NCBI GenBank assembly: GCA_041569895.1
Contig: JBFFXF010000285.1
Coordinates: 1-9,247, forward strand
Length of the DNA stretch: 9,247 bases
Direction of reading: 5' to 3'
Source of the DNA: JBFFXF01 sp041569895
GTDB taxonomy: Bacteria; Planctomycetota; UBA8108; JACQVS01
The notes beneath the pieces were generated by a model. That model searched no databases, was not told the DNA's origin, and saw nothing but the letters and a program-made list of their open reading frames with translations. The position numbers were made by a program, and so were the translations under genes. Shown here in pieces: positions 1 through 9,247 of the stretch (position 1 is its first letter; each line of letters begins with the position of its first letter).

Positions 1-2454
<2,454 letters not shown>

Positions 2455-2490
2455 GGGCTCCGTTCCGGTGGCCGGGCACGATTCGGTATT

Positions 2491-2542
2491 CCCGCAATGC
2501 GGGTGCGACTGCGCGCATCGATCGTCCGACCGGTGTGGTCGG
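2491..2542. promoter_or_regulatory. Two small inverted repeats in the divergent intergenic region
   Basis: The 121-bp gap between the divergent cytochrome and phosphatase genes contains CCCGCA-A-TGCGGG (2491-2503) and CCGACC-GGTGT-GGTCGG (2526-2542). The second extends by two more pairs (2523-2524 with 2544-2545) after a T-T mismatch. They could be operator sites or, for the second, a hairpin in the leader of the phosphatase mRNA. Short perfect palindromes are frequent by chance in DNA this GC-rich, and no convincing -35/-10 pair was found on either strand of the gap, so a regulatory role is only a possibility. Confidence 0.25.
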
Positions 2543-2563
2543 TCGTGGTCGATAAAGCGCGAC

Positions 2564-2570
2564 GGGAGGG
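2564..2570 (+). promoter_or_regulatory. Ribosome binding site of the dockerin-phosphatase gene
   Basis: GGGAGGG lies five bases upstream of ATG 2576. It decides the start: an in-frame ATG at 2468 would add 36 Cys/Arg/Ser-rich residues before the hydrophobic segment, whereas ATG 2576 gives a short basic n-region (MYRKLK) directly before it. Confidence 0.8.
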
Positions 2571-2575
2571 TTCCG

Positions 2576-3265
2576 ATGTATCGAAAACTGAAGTCCGGCG
2601 CCATTGTTTTCCTCGCCGGCGCGGTTGCGGGCGCGCTGGTCATGACGATGCTCTCGCCTCCGCGGGCCGAGGGCGAGAACGCCGACGTCGCCTGCAGGCC
2701 GGGTGACCTGAACGCCGACGGCGACGTCAACGTCAGCGATGCGGTTCACCTGCTCCTGCACCTCTTCCGCACCGGACCGGCGCCGCGCGCGTGCGATCCG
2801 TCGTGCGGGAGCGGTTACTTCATCAACCGACTCGACGCGGCGACGTTCGTCGTCGTCCGTCACGCCGAGAGGGGCGCGGGCGCCGACCCCGGCCTGAACG
2901 ACGTTGGCGTGGCGCGGGCTCGGCGACTCGGCGAGCTCCTCGCCGACGCGCCGGTGACGCACCTGATCGCGAGCGACCTGCGCCGCACGCAGGAGACACT
3001 GGCGCCGCTCGCGGACACTGTCGGCCTTCCCGTCGAGCAGATCGCCGATGAGGAGGATGTCGTGATGCGCCTGGAGAGTCTCGATCCCGGCGCCCTCGCG
3101 GTGGTCGCGCACCACAGCTTCACGATCCACGACATCCTCGAGGGCCTCGGGCTCGACGGCGTCCGTTCGATCAGTGTCAGCGGCAGCAACCACGACAACC
3201 TCTTCGTCGTCGTGCGACCCTTCAACGACGCGCTCCGGACCCAGATGGTGCACCTGAAGTACTGA
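2576..3265 (+). CDS. Membrane-anchored or secreted dockerin-like/histidine phosphatase fusion protein
   Basis: A 229-residue protein. Residues 1-25 are a signal peptide or N-terminal anchor (MYRKLK, then a hydrophobic stretch), so the rest lies outside the cytoplasm. Residues 40-77 hold a single dockerin-type calcium-loop repeat (GDLNADGDVNVSDAV, then LFRTG) flanked by Cys40, Cys73 and Cys77; dockerins normally have two such repeats, so this is half a module. Residues 90-225 match the histidine phosphatase (phosphoglycerate-mutase-like, SixA-type) superfamily: the FVVVRHAE motif with R95 and nucleophile H96, the SDLRRTQET motif with R137, and VVAHH with the second catalytic His at H179. All core residues are present, so it is probably active. 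The substrate cannot be read from sequence; family members remove phosphate from proteins, sugars, nucleotides or lipids. It lies 140 bp upstream of, and on the same strand as, the CotH-kinase gene, which also carries dockerin-like repeats. The superfamily call is firm; the biological role is open. Confidence 0.9.
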   Translation: MYRKLKSGAIVFLAGAVAGALVMTMLSPPRAEGENADVACRPGDLNADGDVNVSDAVHLLLHLFRTGPAPRACDPSCGSGYFINRLDAATFVVVRHAERGAGADPGLNDVGVARARRLGELLADAPVTHLIASDLRRTQETLAPLADTVGLPVEQIADEEDVVMRLESLDPGALAVVAHHSFTIHDILEGLGLDGVRSISVSGSNHDNLFVVVRPFNDALRTQMVHLKY

Positions 3266-3286
3266 AGGGCCTGCGATGCTATAAAA

Positions 3287-3315
3287 TTGACCCTCCCTCG
3301 CGTCGGACCTATGCT
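3287..3315 (+). promoter_or_regulatory. Sigma70-type promoter of the giant CotH-kinase gene
   Basis: TTGACC (3287-3292) and TATGCT (3310-3315) are separated by exactly 17 bp. They match the -35 consensus at five of six positions and the -10 at four of six. An A/T-rich stretch (TATAAAATT) sits at and just upstream of the -35, unusual in this GC-rich window. Transcription would start near 3322, giving a leader of about 85 nt that could fold, for example GTCGGCC 3322-3328 with GGCCGGC 3376-3382 using one G-U pair. The site lies after the phosphatase stop, so the big gene can be transcribed on its own even if read-through also occurs. Confidence 0.6.
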
Positions 3316-3388
3316 TGTCCGGTCGGCCAGGCCGCGTGCCACGGGGAGAGTCGCCCGTCGAGGCGCGGGGCGATCGGCCGGCTTACGC

Positions 3389-3395
3389 GAGGGAG
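3389..3395 (+). promoter_or_regulatory. Ribosome binding site for the GTG start at 3406
   Basis: GAGGGAG ends ten bases before GTG 3406. It supports that GTG over the internal ATG at 3433, which would remove half the signal peptide. Confidence 0.65.
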
Positions 3396-3405
3396 ATGAC
3401 CCGGC

Positions 3406-6400
3406 GTGAGAATCCATGCGATTCTCGTGGTGATGGCGCTCGCGCCCTGCGCGGTGGCGAGTGATTTCGAAGTCGTCATCAACGAGATCAACTACAACCC
3501 CCTGAGCGGCAACGACGACGACGAGTTCGTCGAGCTGTTCAACAACGGCGGCAAGGCGGTCGACCTCTCGGGCTGGGGATTCGTCGAGGGTATCCGACTG
3601 CTGGTGCCGGAGGGCGTCGTCCTGGCGCCGAAGTCCGCGATCCTCGTCAGCCCGAACCCGCAGCACGCGCGCGCGCGGTACGGCGCCGCCGTCGTGCCCG
3701 CACCGTTCGAGGGCCGGCTCGACAACGGCGGCGAGATCATCACGCTGGTCAACGCGGCGGGTCGCGTCATCGGTCGCGTGCGCTGGGAGGACGGCGGCAT
3801 CTGGCCGAGCTCGACCGACGGCCTCGGGCCGACGCTCGAGCTGCGCGATCCGATCGCGCGACCGGACCTCCCCGAGAGCTGGGCCGCCAGCCTGACGATC
3901 GACGGCACGCCGGGCGCGCCCAACTCCGTCCTCGGCATCAATCCGCTGCCGGAGCCGCCCGAGGAGACCGTGCTCATCGCGAACGACGCGGTCTGGCGTT
4001 ACCTCAAGGGCACGCGCGAGTATCCCGATGGCTGGCGCGAGCTCGGTTTCGCGGATGACGACTGGGAGTCCGGGCCGACCGGCATCGGGTACGGCGACGA
4101 CGACGACCGCACACCGCTCCTCGACATGCAGGGGAACTACGTCTCCTTCGCGGCGCGCCGGACGTTCACCGTCGACGCCGCGACGCTGGAGAGCGCGGCC
4201 GAGCTGCTCCTCGCCGTCCGGTTCGATGACGGATTCGTCGCGTACCTGAACGGCGTCGAGGTGGCGCGCGACACGCTCGGCGCGCCCGGGACGCCGGTGC
4301 CCTTCGATGCCAATGCCGAGGGCGGGCACGAGGCCGACGAGGAGGAGTTCTTCACGATATCGCCGGCGCTCCTCCGCGAGGGCGAGAACGTGCTGGCGGC
4401 GCAGGTCCACAACGCCGACGTCGGCAGCTCGGACCTGAGCTTCATCCCGCGGCTGGTCGCGCGGGCGCTGGCGCCGCCACCGCCGGGTGAGACGTCGGAG
4501 CGCCCGAGCGTGACCATCAACGAGGTCGGTCCGACGGAGCCAGGCAGCCCGGGATTCATCGAGCTGCACAACGGCGATTCGAGGTCGATCCGGCTCGACG
4601 GCTACCAGATCGTCGGCTCGGCGGGCGAACGGGCGACGATCGGCGCGGCGACGATCGGCGCGGGTGATTTCCTGCTGATCTCCGAGGCGGCCCTCGGATT
4701 CGAGGTGCGGCTCGCGCAGACCACCTACGCGCTGGTCGAGCCGGACGGCGCGACCTTCGTCGACGGCTTCGATCCGAGCCCGGGCCCGTTCGGCGAGACC
4801 GGTTTCAGCTCCGGCCGATTCCCCGACGGTGACAACGACGGCTTCGTGATGACGAGTCCGACGCCCGGCGCGTCGAACACCGTCGATCTCGAGTCAGCGG
4901 TGGTGGTCAACGAGATCTTCTTCCACCCGCGCTTCGTGCCCCCCGACGCCGCGTGCTCGAGCGAGTGCTCGGATCGCGAGCAGTGGATCGAGCTCCACAA
5001 CCGCGGCGCGACACGGGTCGATCTTCGCGACTGGAGCCTCACCAGGGCGGTCGACTTCGAGTTCCCGGAGGGCGCTGCGATCGAGCCCGGGGGGTTCCTC
5101 GTCGTCGCGGCGTCACGGACGGGATTCCTCGAGCTCTACCCCGGAGTCGATCCGGCGATCGTCCTGGGGAACTGGCGGCGATCGCTCGCGCACGACTCCG
5201 AGAGCGTCAACCTGCGAGACCGGCTCGGCAACCTCGTCGACCACGTGCGCTACGGCGACGGCCAGCCTCTCAACGACGAGGACCGGAACCTCGCCGGCCC
5301 GTGCCGCCAGAACAGCGATGCGATCGACGGTGATGGTGTCGACGACGGCACCTTCCTCGGCAGCGAATGGCCGACGGAGGCCGACGGCTCCGGTCGCACG
5401 ATCGAGCTGGTCAATCCGGCCCTCGACAACCGTTTCGGCGGCTCGTGGCGAGCCGGACCGATCGGCGGCACGCCGGGCGCGCCGAACGACTCGCTCGACG
5501 TCTCGCCGCCGCCGGTGGTGGGCTCCGTGTCCCACTCCCCCGCCGTGCCGCGCTCGGTCGACACCGTGCGCATCACGTGCCGCATCTCGAGCGCCGTACC
5601 GATCGATCGCGTGCGGGTGCTCTGGCACCGCGACGGCGAGGCGTCCGTGTCGGCGATCGACATGCTCGACGATGGCCTCTCCGGCGATGGTGCGGCGGGC
5701 GACGGCACCTTCGGCGCCCTCGTGGCGCCCCAGCCGAACCGCACGATCGTCGCGTTCCGCATCGAGGCGCAATCGACCGCCGGCGAGCGCACGCTCGTGC
5801 CGCCGGCGCCGCGGGTCGCGCCCTACGGCGGGTTCGAGGGGCCCTTCTACCTCTACCAGGTCTTCGACACGCCCCTGCCGGTCAACGGCGCGCCCAGCGT
5901 GCTCCTCGTCATGACCGGCGCCGACGCGCGGGAGCTCGAGGACCGGTGCCTCTTCAGCAACGTCCTCCTCCCCGGGACGTTCATCGCGATCGAGTCGGAC
6001 GGGTCGACCGCCGTCCGGCACGTCGCCGGCGTGCGCTACCGCGGCGCGGCGACCCGGGACTCGAACCCACGCTCGTTCAAGGTGGAGTTTCCGCCCGACC
6101 GGCCGTATCGCGGAGCGGAGAAGATCAACCTCAATTCCCAGGACGCCGAGAACGAGGTGCTCGCGGGCGACCTCTTCCGCCGCGCCGGTCTGCCCGGTCC
6201 GCAGTCCCGGCTGGTGAACGTCGTCTTCCGTGGCTCCGATCCGAACCGTCGCTACGCGCTCAAGGAGCACCTCGACGAGGCGTTCCTCACGCGGTACTTC
6301 GGTGGCGGCTCCGACGGCGGCAACCTCTACCGCGCGTTCGACCCGAACGGCGATCCCCGCGACGGCAACCTGAGCTACTTCGGCGAGGACCCTGACGAGT

Positions 6401-9135
6401 ACCGCCTCTACTACGCGAAGCGCTCGAACAGCGAGGAGGACGATTTCTCGGACCTCATCGAGCTCTGCCGCACGTTCGACCGCACCGAGACGCCGGACGA
6501 GGTATTCGTCGAGCGGCTCGAGGCGCTGGTCGACGTCACCCAATGGGCGAGCTTCTTCGCGGTCCAGGCGTGCCTGACCAACCGCGACGGCGGCATCCAC
6601 TCGGGGACCGGCGAGGACTACTTGCTGTATCACGTCCCCGCCGACTCGGGACGGCTGAACGCCGGCAAGTGGGTGCTCGTTCCGTGGGACATCGAGGAGA
6701 CCTTCACAAACGCCGACGAGCGCCTCTTCCGGCCGACGGTCCCCGCCATCCGTCGCTTCCTGGAGCACCCGCAGTACGCGACGTTCTACTACTGCGAGCT
6801 CCTCAAGCTGCGCGAGGGCGCGTTCTCGCGCCGCGAGATGCGCCAGCGCTACCGGCTGATCGACTCGGTCTTCGACTTCTCCACCATCGACGGTCTCGAC
6901 AGCTACGTGACGGCGCGTCTCGGCTTCCTCGACGAGAACGTCCCGACACGGGTGACGTCGGGATCCGACGGTGCCTCGATCGTCGCCGCCCGCCTGGTGC
7001 AGGAGGGGGAGATCTGGCGCTATATGAAGGGCACCGCGGAGCCGGCGGGCGCTGCCCTCGCGTGGACGCGGCTCGCTTACGACGACTCGGAGTGGCTCGA
7101 GGGCGCGTCGGGCATCGGATACGCCGACGGCGACGACGCCACGGTGCTCGAGGACATGGAGGACGGGTACACGACGGTCTACGCGCGACGCGTGTTCACC
7201 GTGACGAACACGGCGGCGATCCGTGACCTGACGCTCTCGATCGATTACGACGACGGCTTCGTCGCCTACCTCAACGGCGTGGAGATCGCCCGCAGGGAGG
7301 TCGACGGCACGGTCGGCGCGCGGGTACCGTTCGACGCCGTGGCGTCGGGCCTGCGCGAGGCCGGCTCGCCGGAGGCGATCGACGTCACCGAGTTCCGGGG
7401 CCTGCTGGCGGCCGGCGACAACGTGCTCGCCGTCCAGGGGCTCAACCGGTCGATCGACTCGAGCGACTTCTCGATGATCCCCGAGCTGCTCACCGGCGGA
7501 CAGGTGACGGGCAGCGTCGGCTGCGGCGGCCTGGTCTACACGACGGAGGGCGAGGTGCTGCTGAGCGGGCGGTCACACGCCTGCGACACGGCGGCGGTTC
7601 TCGTCGACGGCGTGCCGGCGACGTGGGATCCCGTGCGCGCGCAGTGGGCGCTGATCGTGCCGGTCGACCCCGGCACGAACGTCGTGAGCATCGAGGCGCG
7701 TGACCTCTTCGGACGGACCATCGACACGCTCCAGGTCCGGGTCGAGCGCCTCCCGGGCGGAGTCGTCGAGATCGGCGGACGCGTCGCGGCGAACGCGGTG
7801 ATCAGCGCCAGCGGCGGCCCCTACAACGTGACCGAGGACATCGTCGTCCCGGCCGGCGTGACGCTGACGATCGAGTCGGGCGCGACGCTGTTCCTCGGCC
7901 CGGACGTGTCGATCCTCGTCGACGGTCGCCTCGAGGCGCTCGGGACCGAGGGCTCGCCGATCGTCTTCCGGGCCGAGACGTGCGCGGACCGATGGGGCGG
8001 CATCGCGCTGCAGGACACCGGCACGGGGCCGGACGACCCGACTCACGTCCTGCGTCACTGCGATTTCTCGCTCGGTGACAACCCCGCGGGCGCGTCGGGA
8101 TTCTTGGCGCCGGAAGGATCGAAGCTGCTCGTCGAGGGCTGCGTGTTCCGCGACCTGTCGGCGAACGCGATCGACGCCATCGACTCCCGGCTCGAGGTGC
8201 GTGACTCGCTCTTCGAGCGCATCCGGGAAGGCGTGCACGGCACGCGCTCGACGGTCATCGTGTCCGGGTGCGTCTTCGACGGGATGATCGGCGACCGTGA
8301 CGCGATCGATTTCGACGGTGACGGGACCGAGCGCTCGCTGATCGAGGACTGCGTCTTCATGAACGGCTCGGATGACGGCATCGACCTCGGCAGGAACTCC
8401 GTCGACATCCTCGGCAACGTGTTCTTCAACATCCAGGACAAGGCGCTGTCACTCGAGGAGAACGGCACCATGGGCCCGCCGATGGTGGTCGGCAACATCA
8501 TCTACGAGTGCGGCACCGGCATGGCGCTGAAGAACGGAGTCACCGTCCTCGACGGCAGCCACAACACGCTGGTCGGCAACCAGGAGGGAATCAACCTGTT
8601 CTCGAAGGATGGCGACCCCGACGGCGGGCACGGCGTCTTTCACAGCATGATCGTCTGGAACAACACCATCGACGTGAAGCTGGACGCCCTCTCCTCGATC
8701 GAGCTCACCTTCTCCGACGTCTCCGGCGGCGGCTGGCCGGGCGAGGGCAACATCTCCCTCGATCCGCTCTTCGTGGACGCCGACGCGGGCGACTTCTCCC
8801 TGCGGGACGGCTCGCCCTGCATCGGCGCCGGCCTCGGGGGAAGCGACATGGGCGCGGTGCCCTCCGGAAACGCGCCGACGTTCGTGCGCGGCGACTTCGA
8901 CGGCGACGGCCGCGTCGGCCTCAACGACGCGATCGCGACACTCGACCTGCTCTTCCGCCGCGGAGCGCAGCCCACCTGCCAGGACGCGGTCGACGCGAAC
9001 GACGATGGCGAGATCGACATCTCGGACGCGGTTCGCTCGCTGATCTACCAGTTCGCGGGAGGACCGCCGCTGCCAGCACCCTTCCCCGACCCGGGCCCGG
9101 ACCCGACCCGGGACCGGCTGACGTGCGGCCAGTAA
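3406..9135 (+). CDS. Giant exported lamin-tail/CotH-kinase/beta-helix protein with dockerin-like C-terminus
   Basis: A 1909-residue protein. Residues 1-19 are a signal peptide (MRIHAILVVMALAPCAVAS). Domains in order, approximate residues: lamin-tail domain 1, 20-175 (VVINEINYNP, DEFVELFN, LSGWGF); beta-sandwich A, 188-356 (WRYLKG, DDGFVAYLNGVEVA); lamin-tail 2, 367-494 (VTINEVGP, GFIELHN); lamin-tail 3, 496-695 (VVVNEIFFHP, QWIELHN); Ig-like, 702-822; CotH-type kinase, 830-1185; beta-sandwich B, 1201-1364, a second copy of A; Ig-like, 1366-1460; right-handed beta-helix, 1460-1825, with rungs such as EGCVFRD and EDCVFMN; two dockerin-like repeats, 1826-1909 (RGDFDGDG, then DANDDGEIDISDAV, ending DPTRDRLTC). 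The CotH part keeps the expected polar residues: K892 in SFKVEF, E954 in KEHLDE, N1059/D1061 in TNRDGG and D1095 in VPWDIEETF. CotH proteins are atypical kinases; Bacillus CotH phosphorylates spore-coat proteins. Lamin-tail, Ig, beta-helix and dockerin parts suggest adhesion or display on the cell surface. The protein substrate is unknown. Start GTG is supported by the upstream GAGGGAG and the intact signal peptide. Confidence 0.95.
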   Translation: MRIHAILVVMALAPCAVASDFEVVINEINYNPLSGNDDDEFVELFNNGGKAVDLSGWGFVEGIRLLVPEGVVLAPKSAILVSPNPQHARARYGAAVVPAPFEGRLDNGGEIITLVNAAGRVIGRVRWEDGGIWPSSTDGLGPTLELRDPIARPDLPESWAASLTIDGTPGAPNSVLGINPLPEPPEETVLIANDAVWRYLKGTREYPDGWRELGFADDDWESGPTGIGYGDDDDRTPLLDMQGNYVSFAARRTFTVDAATLESAAELLLAVRFDDGFVAYLNGVEVARDTLGAPGTPVPFDANAEGGHEADEEEFFTISPALLREGENVLAAQVHNADVGSSDLSFIPRLVARALAPPPPGETSERPSVTINEVGPTEPGSPGFIELHNGDSRSIRLDGYQIVGSAGERATIGAATIGAGDFLLISEAALGFEVRLAQTTYALVEPDGATFVDGFDPSPGPFGETGFSSGRFPDGDNDGFVMTSPTPGASNTVDLESAVVVNEIFFHPRFVPPDAACSSECSDREQWIELHNRGATRVDLRDWSLTRAVDFEFPEGAAIEPGGFLVVAASRTGFLELYPGVDPAIVLGNWRRSLAHDSESVNLRDRLGNLVDHVRYGDGQPLNDEDRNLAGPCRQNSDAIDGDGVDDGTFLGSEWPTEADGSGRTIELVNPALDNRFGGSWRAGPIGGTPGAPNDSLDVSPPPVVGSVSHSPAVPRSVDTVRITCRISSAVPIDRVRVLWHRDGEASVSAIDMLDDGLSGDGAAGDGTFGALVAPQPNRTIVAFRIEAQSTAGERTLVPPAPRVAPYGGFEGPFYLYQVFDTPLPVNGAPSVLLVMTGADARELEDRCLFSNVLLPGTFIAIESDGSTAVRHVAGVRYRGAATRDSNPRSFKVEFPPDRPYRGAEKINLNSQDAENEVLAGDLFRRAGLPGPQSRLVNVVFRGSDPNRRYALKEHLDEAFLTRYFGGGSDGGNLYRAFDPNGDPRDGNLSYFGEDPDEYRLYYAKRSNSEEDDFSDLIELCRTFDRTETPDEVFVERLEALVDVTQWASFFAVQACLTNRDGGIHSGTGEDYLLYHVPADSGRLNAGKWVLVPWDIEETFTNADERLFRPTVPAIRRFLEHPQYATFYYCELLKLREGAFSRREMRQRYRLIDSVFDFSTIDGLDSYVTARLGFLDENVPTRVTSGSDGASIVAARLVQEGEIWRYMKGTAEPAGAALAWTRLAYDDSEWLEGASGIGYADGDDATVLEDMEDGYTTVYARRVFTVTNTAAIRDLTLSIDYDDGFVAYLNGVEIARREVDGTVGARVPFDAVASGLREAGSPEAIDVTEFRGLLAAGDNVLAVQGLNRSIDSSDFSMIPELLTGGQVTGSVGCGGLVYTTEGEVLLSGRSHACDTAAVLVDGVPATWDPVRAQWALIVPVDPGTNVVSIEARDLFGRTIDTLQVRVERLPGGVVEIGGRVAANAVISASGGPYNVTEDIVVPAGVTLTIESGATLFLGPDVSILVDGRLEALGTEGSPIVFRAETCADRWGGIALQDTGTGPDDPTHVLRHCDFSLGDNPAGASGFLAPEGSKLLVEGCVFRDLSANAIDAIDSRLEVRDSLFERIREGVHGTRSTVIVSGCVFDGMIGDRDAIDFDGDGTERSLIEDCVFMNGSDDGIDLGRNSVDILGNVFFNIQDKALSLEENGTMGPPMVVGNIIYECGTGMALKNGVTVLDGSHNTLVGNQEGINLFSKDGDPDGGHGVFHSMIVWNNTIDVKLDALSSIELTFSDVSGGGWPGEGNISLDPLFVDADAGDFSLRDGSPCIGAGLGGSDMGAVPSGNAPTFVRGDFDGDGRVGLNDAIATLDLLFRRGAQPTCQDAVDANDDGEIDISDAVRSLIYQFAGGPPLPAPFPDPGPDPTRDRLTCGQ
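3967..4474 (+). repeat. Beta-sandwich module, copy A (within the giant gene)
   Basis: Residues about 188-356 of the giant protein. The module shares WRYLKG, the GIGYGD motif, the ARRTFTV strand, DDGFVAYLNGVEVA and a closing FIPRL strand with copy B at 7006-7500. It looks like the galactose-binding-like jelly-roll domains that often accompany lamin-tail and CotH domains; that fold assignment is inferred from pattern only. Confidence 0.8.
7006..7500 (+). repeat. Beta-sandwich module, copy B (within the giant gene)
   Basis: Residues about 1201-1364. It matches copy A: WRYMKG for WRYLKG, SGIGYADGDD for TGIGYGDDDD, ARRVFTV for ARRTFTV, YDDGFVAYLNGVEIA for FDDGFVAYLNGVEVA, and SSDFSMIPEL for SSDLSFIPRL. 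It lies directly after the CotH kinase, so the two copies lie on either side of the kinase, with copy A farther away. Confidence 0.8.
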
Positions 9136-9147
9136 CCCGGTCCCGGG
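9107..9147 (+). terminator. GC-rich stem-loop straddling the stop codon of the giant gene
   Basis: CCCGGGACCGG (9107-9117) is followed 19 bases later by its exact reverse complement CCGGTCCCGGG (9137-9147). The loop holds the last codons and the TAA at 9133-9135. The 11-bp stem has ten G-C pairs and should be very stable. There is no run of T directly after it (only GATTTATAA about 15 bases on), so it is not a classical Rho-independent terminator; it may instead protect the mRNA 3' end or pause polymerase. Confidence 0.45.
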
Positions 9148-9247
9148 CGCGTTCTGCCGACGATTTATAAGTCGAAATGGTTGGACCAGCCGTCCTGCAA
9201 AGCGTGGGTTATACTGCCGCGTTTGCGGACGGACAGCGCCACATACA
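9136..9247 (+). other. Intergenic region after the giant gene, with weak promoter-like hexamers
   Basis: After the stem-loop this stretch is richer in A/T than the rest of the window. It contains TATAAG (9166-9171) and TATACT (9210-9215), both -10-like. The only -35-like hexamer, TTGGAC (9181-9186), is 23 bp from TATACT, too far for a standard sigma70 promoter. No start codon with a good ribosome binding site is visible before the window ends. It is probably the upstream region of the next gene. Confidence 0.25.

Noticed and set aside
2468..2575. Upstream ATG start for the phosphatase gene
   Set aside because: It would place 36 Cys/Arg-rich residues before the hydrophobic segment and has no good ribosome binding site, whereas ATG 2576 follows GGGAGGG at five bases.
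3439..3450. Possible lipoprotein signal (LAPC) in the giant protein
   Set aside because: Pro directly before the Cys does not fit the lipobox, and a normal signal-peptidase site (AVA-S or AS-D) follows a few residues later.
2860..4569. Minus-strand open frame of 569 codons
   Set aside because: It runs antisense to both the phosphatase and the lamin-tail part of the giant gene, has shadow-like Arg/Val/Ala-rich composition and spans an intergenic promoter region.
5113..6768. Minus-strand open frame of 551 codons
   Set aside because: It is antisense to lamin-tail 3, the Ig-like domain and the CotH kinase; low-complexity Arg/Val/Glu-rich sequence without motifs, as expected for the complement of GC-rich coding DNA.
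9181..9215. Sigma70 promoter TTGGAC...TATACT
   Set aside because: The 23-bp spacer is too long. A sigma54 reading was also tried, but the GG and GC elements are 12 rather than 10 bases apart.

Overview
The window is uniformly GC-rich and comes from a bacterium, most likely a planctomycete or a close relative. Three clues point there: a PA14-plus-multihaem cytochrome of the type common in the Planctomycetes-Verrucomicrobia group; dockerin-like tails of the form RGD-x-D/N-x-DG...SDAV...LF ending in DPTxDxLxC; and a giant lamin-tail/CotH/beta-helix surface protein. This is inferred from domain style; there is no rRNA or other marker gene here. No mobile element, CRISPR array, tRNA or rRNA was seen.

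Layout. (1) Positions 1-2454, minus strand: the 5' part of a large exported cytochrome gene that runs off the left edge with no stop codon. It encodes a signal peptide, a PA14 domain, five CxxCH haem sites and the start of a further C-terminal domain. A 78-bp hexamer tract inside it encodes a (DG)3(NG)4(DE)6 linker. (2) Positions 2455-2575: a short divergent intergenic region with two small inverted repeats. (3) Positions 2576-3265, plus strand: a 229-residue membrane-anchored or secreted protein that joins one dockerin-like calcium-loop repeat to a SixA/phosphoglycerate-mutase-type histidine phosphatase. (4) Positions 3266-3405: an intergenic region with a good sigma70-type promoter (TTGACC, 17 bp, TATGCT). 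(5) Positions 3406-9135, plus strand: a 1909-residue exported multidomain protein. Its order is lamin-tail domain, beta-sandwich, two more lamin-tail domains, Ig-like domain, CotH-type kinase, a second copy of the beta-sandwich, Ig-like domain, right-handed beta-helix and a two-repeat dockerin-like C-terminus. An 11-bp perfect inverted repeat straddles its stop codon. (6) Positions 9136-9247: non-coding sequence leading to a gene outside the window.

All three proteins look extracytoplasmic. The cytochrome points to periplasmic electron transfer, perhaps fused to or serving an oxidoreductase. The two plus-strand genes put a candidate extracytoplasmic kinase (CotH) next to a candidate extracytoplasmic phosphatase, both carrying the same kind of dockerin-like module. 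A surface phosphorylation/dephosphorylation pair is the most interesting hypothesis here, but it rests on domain content and adjacency only.
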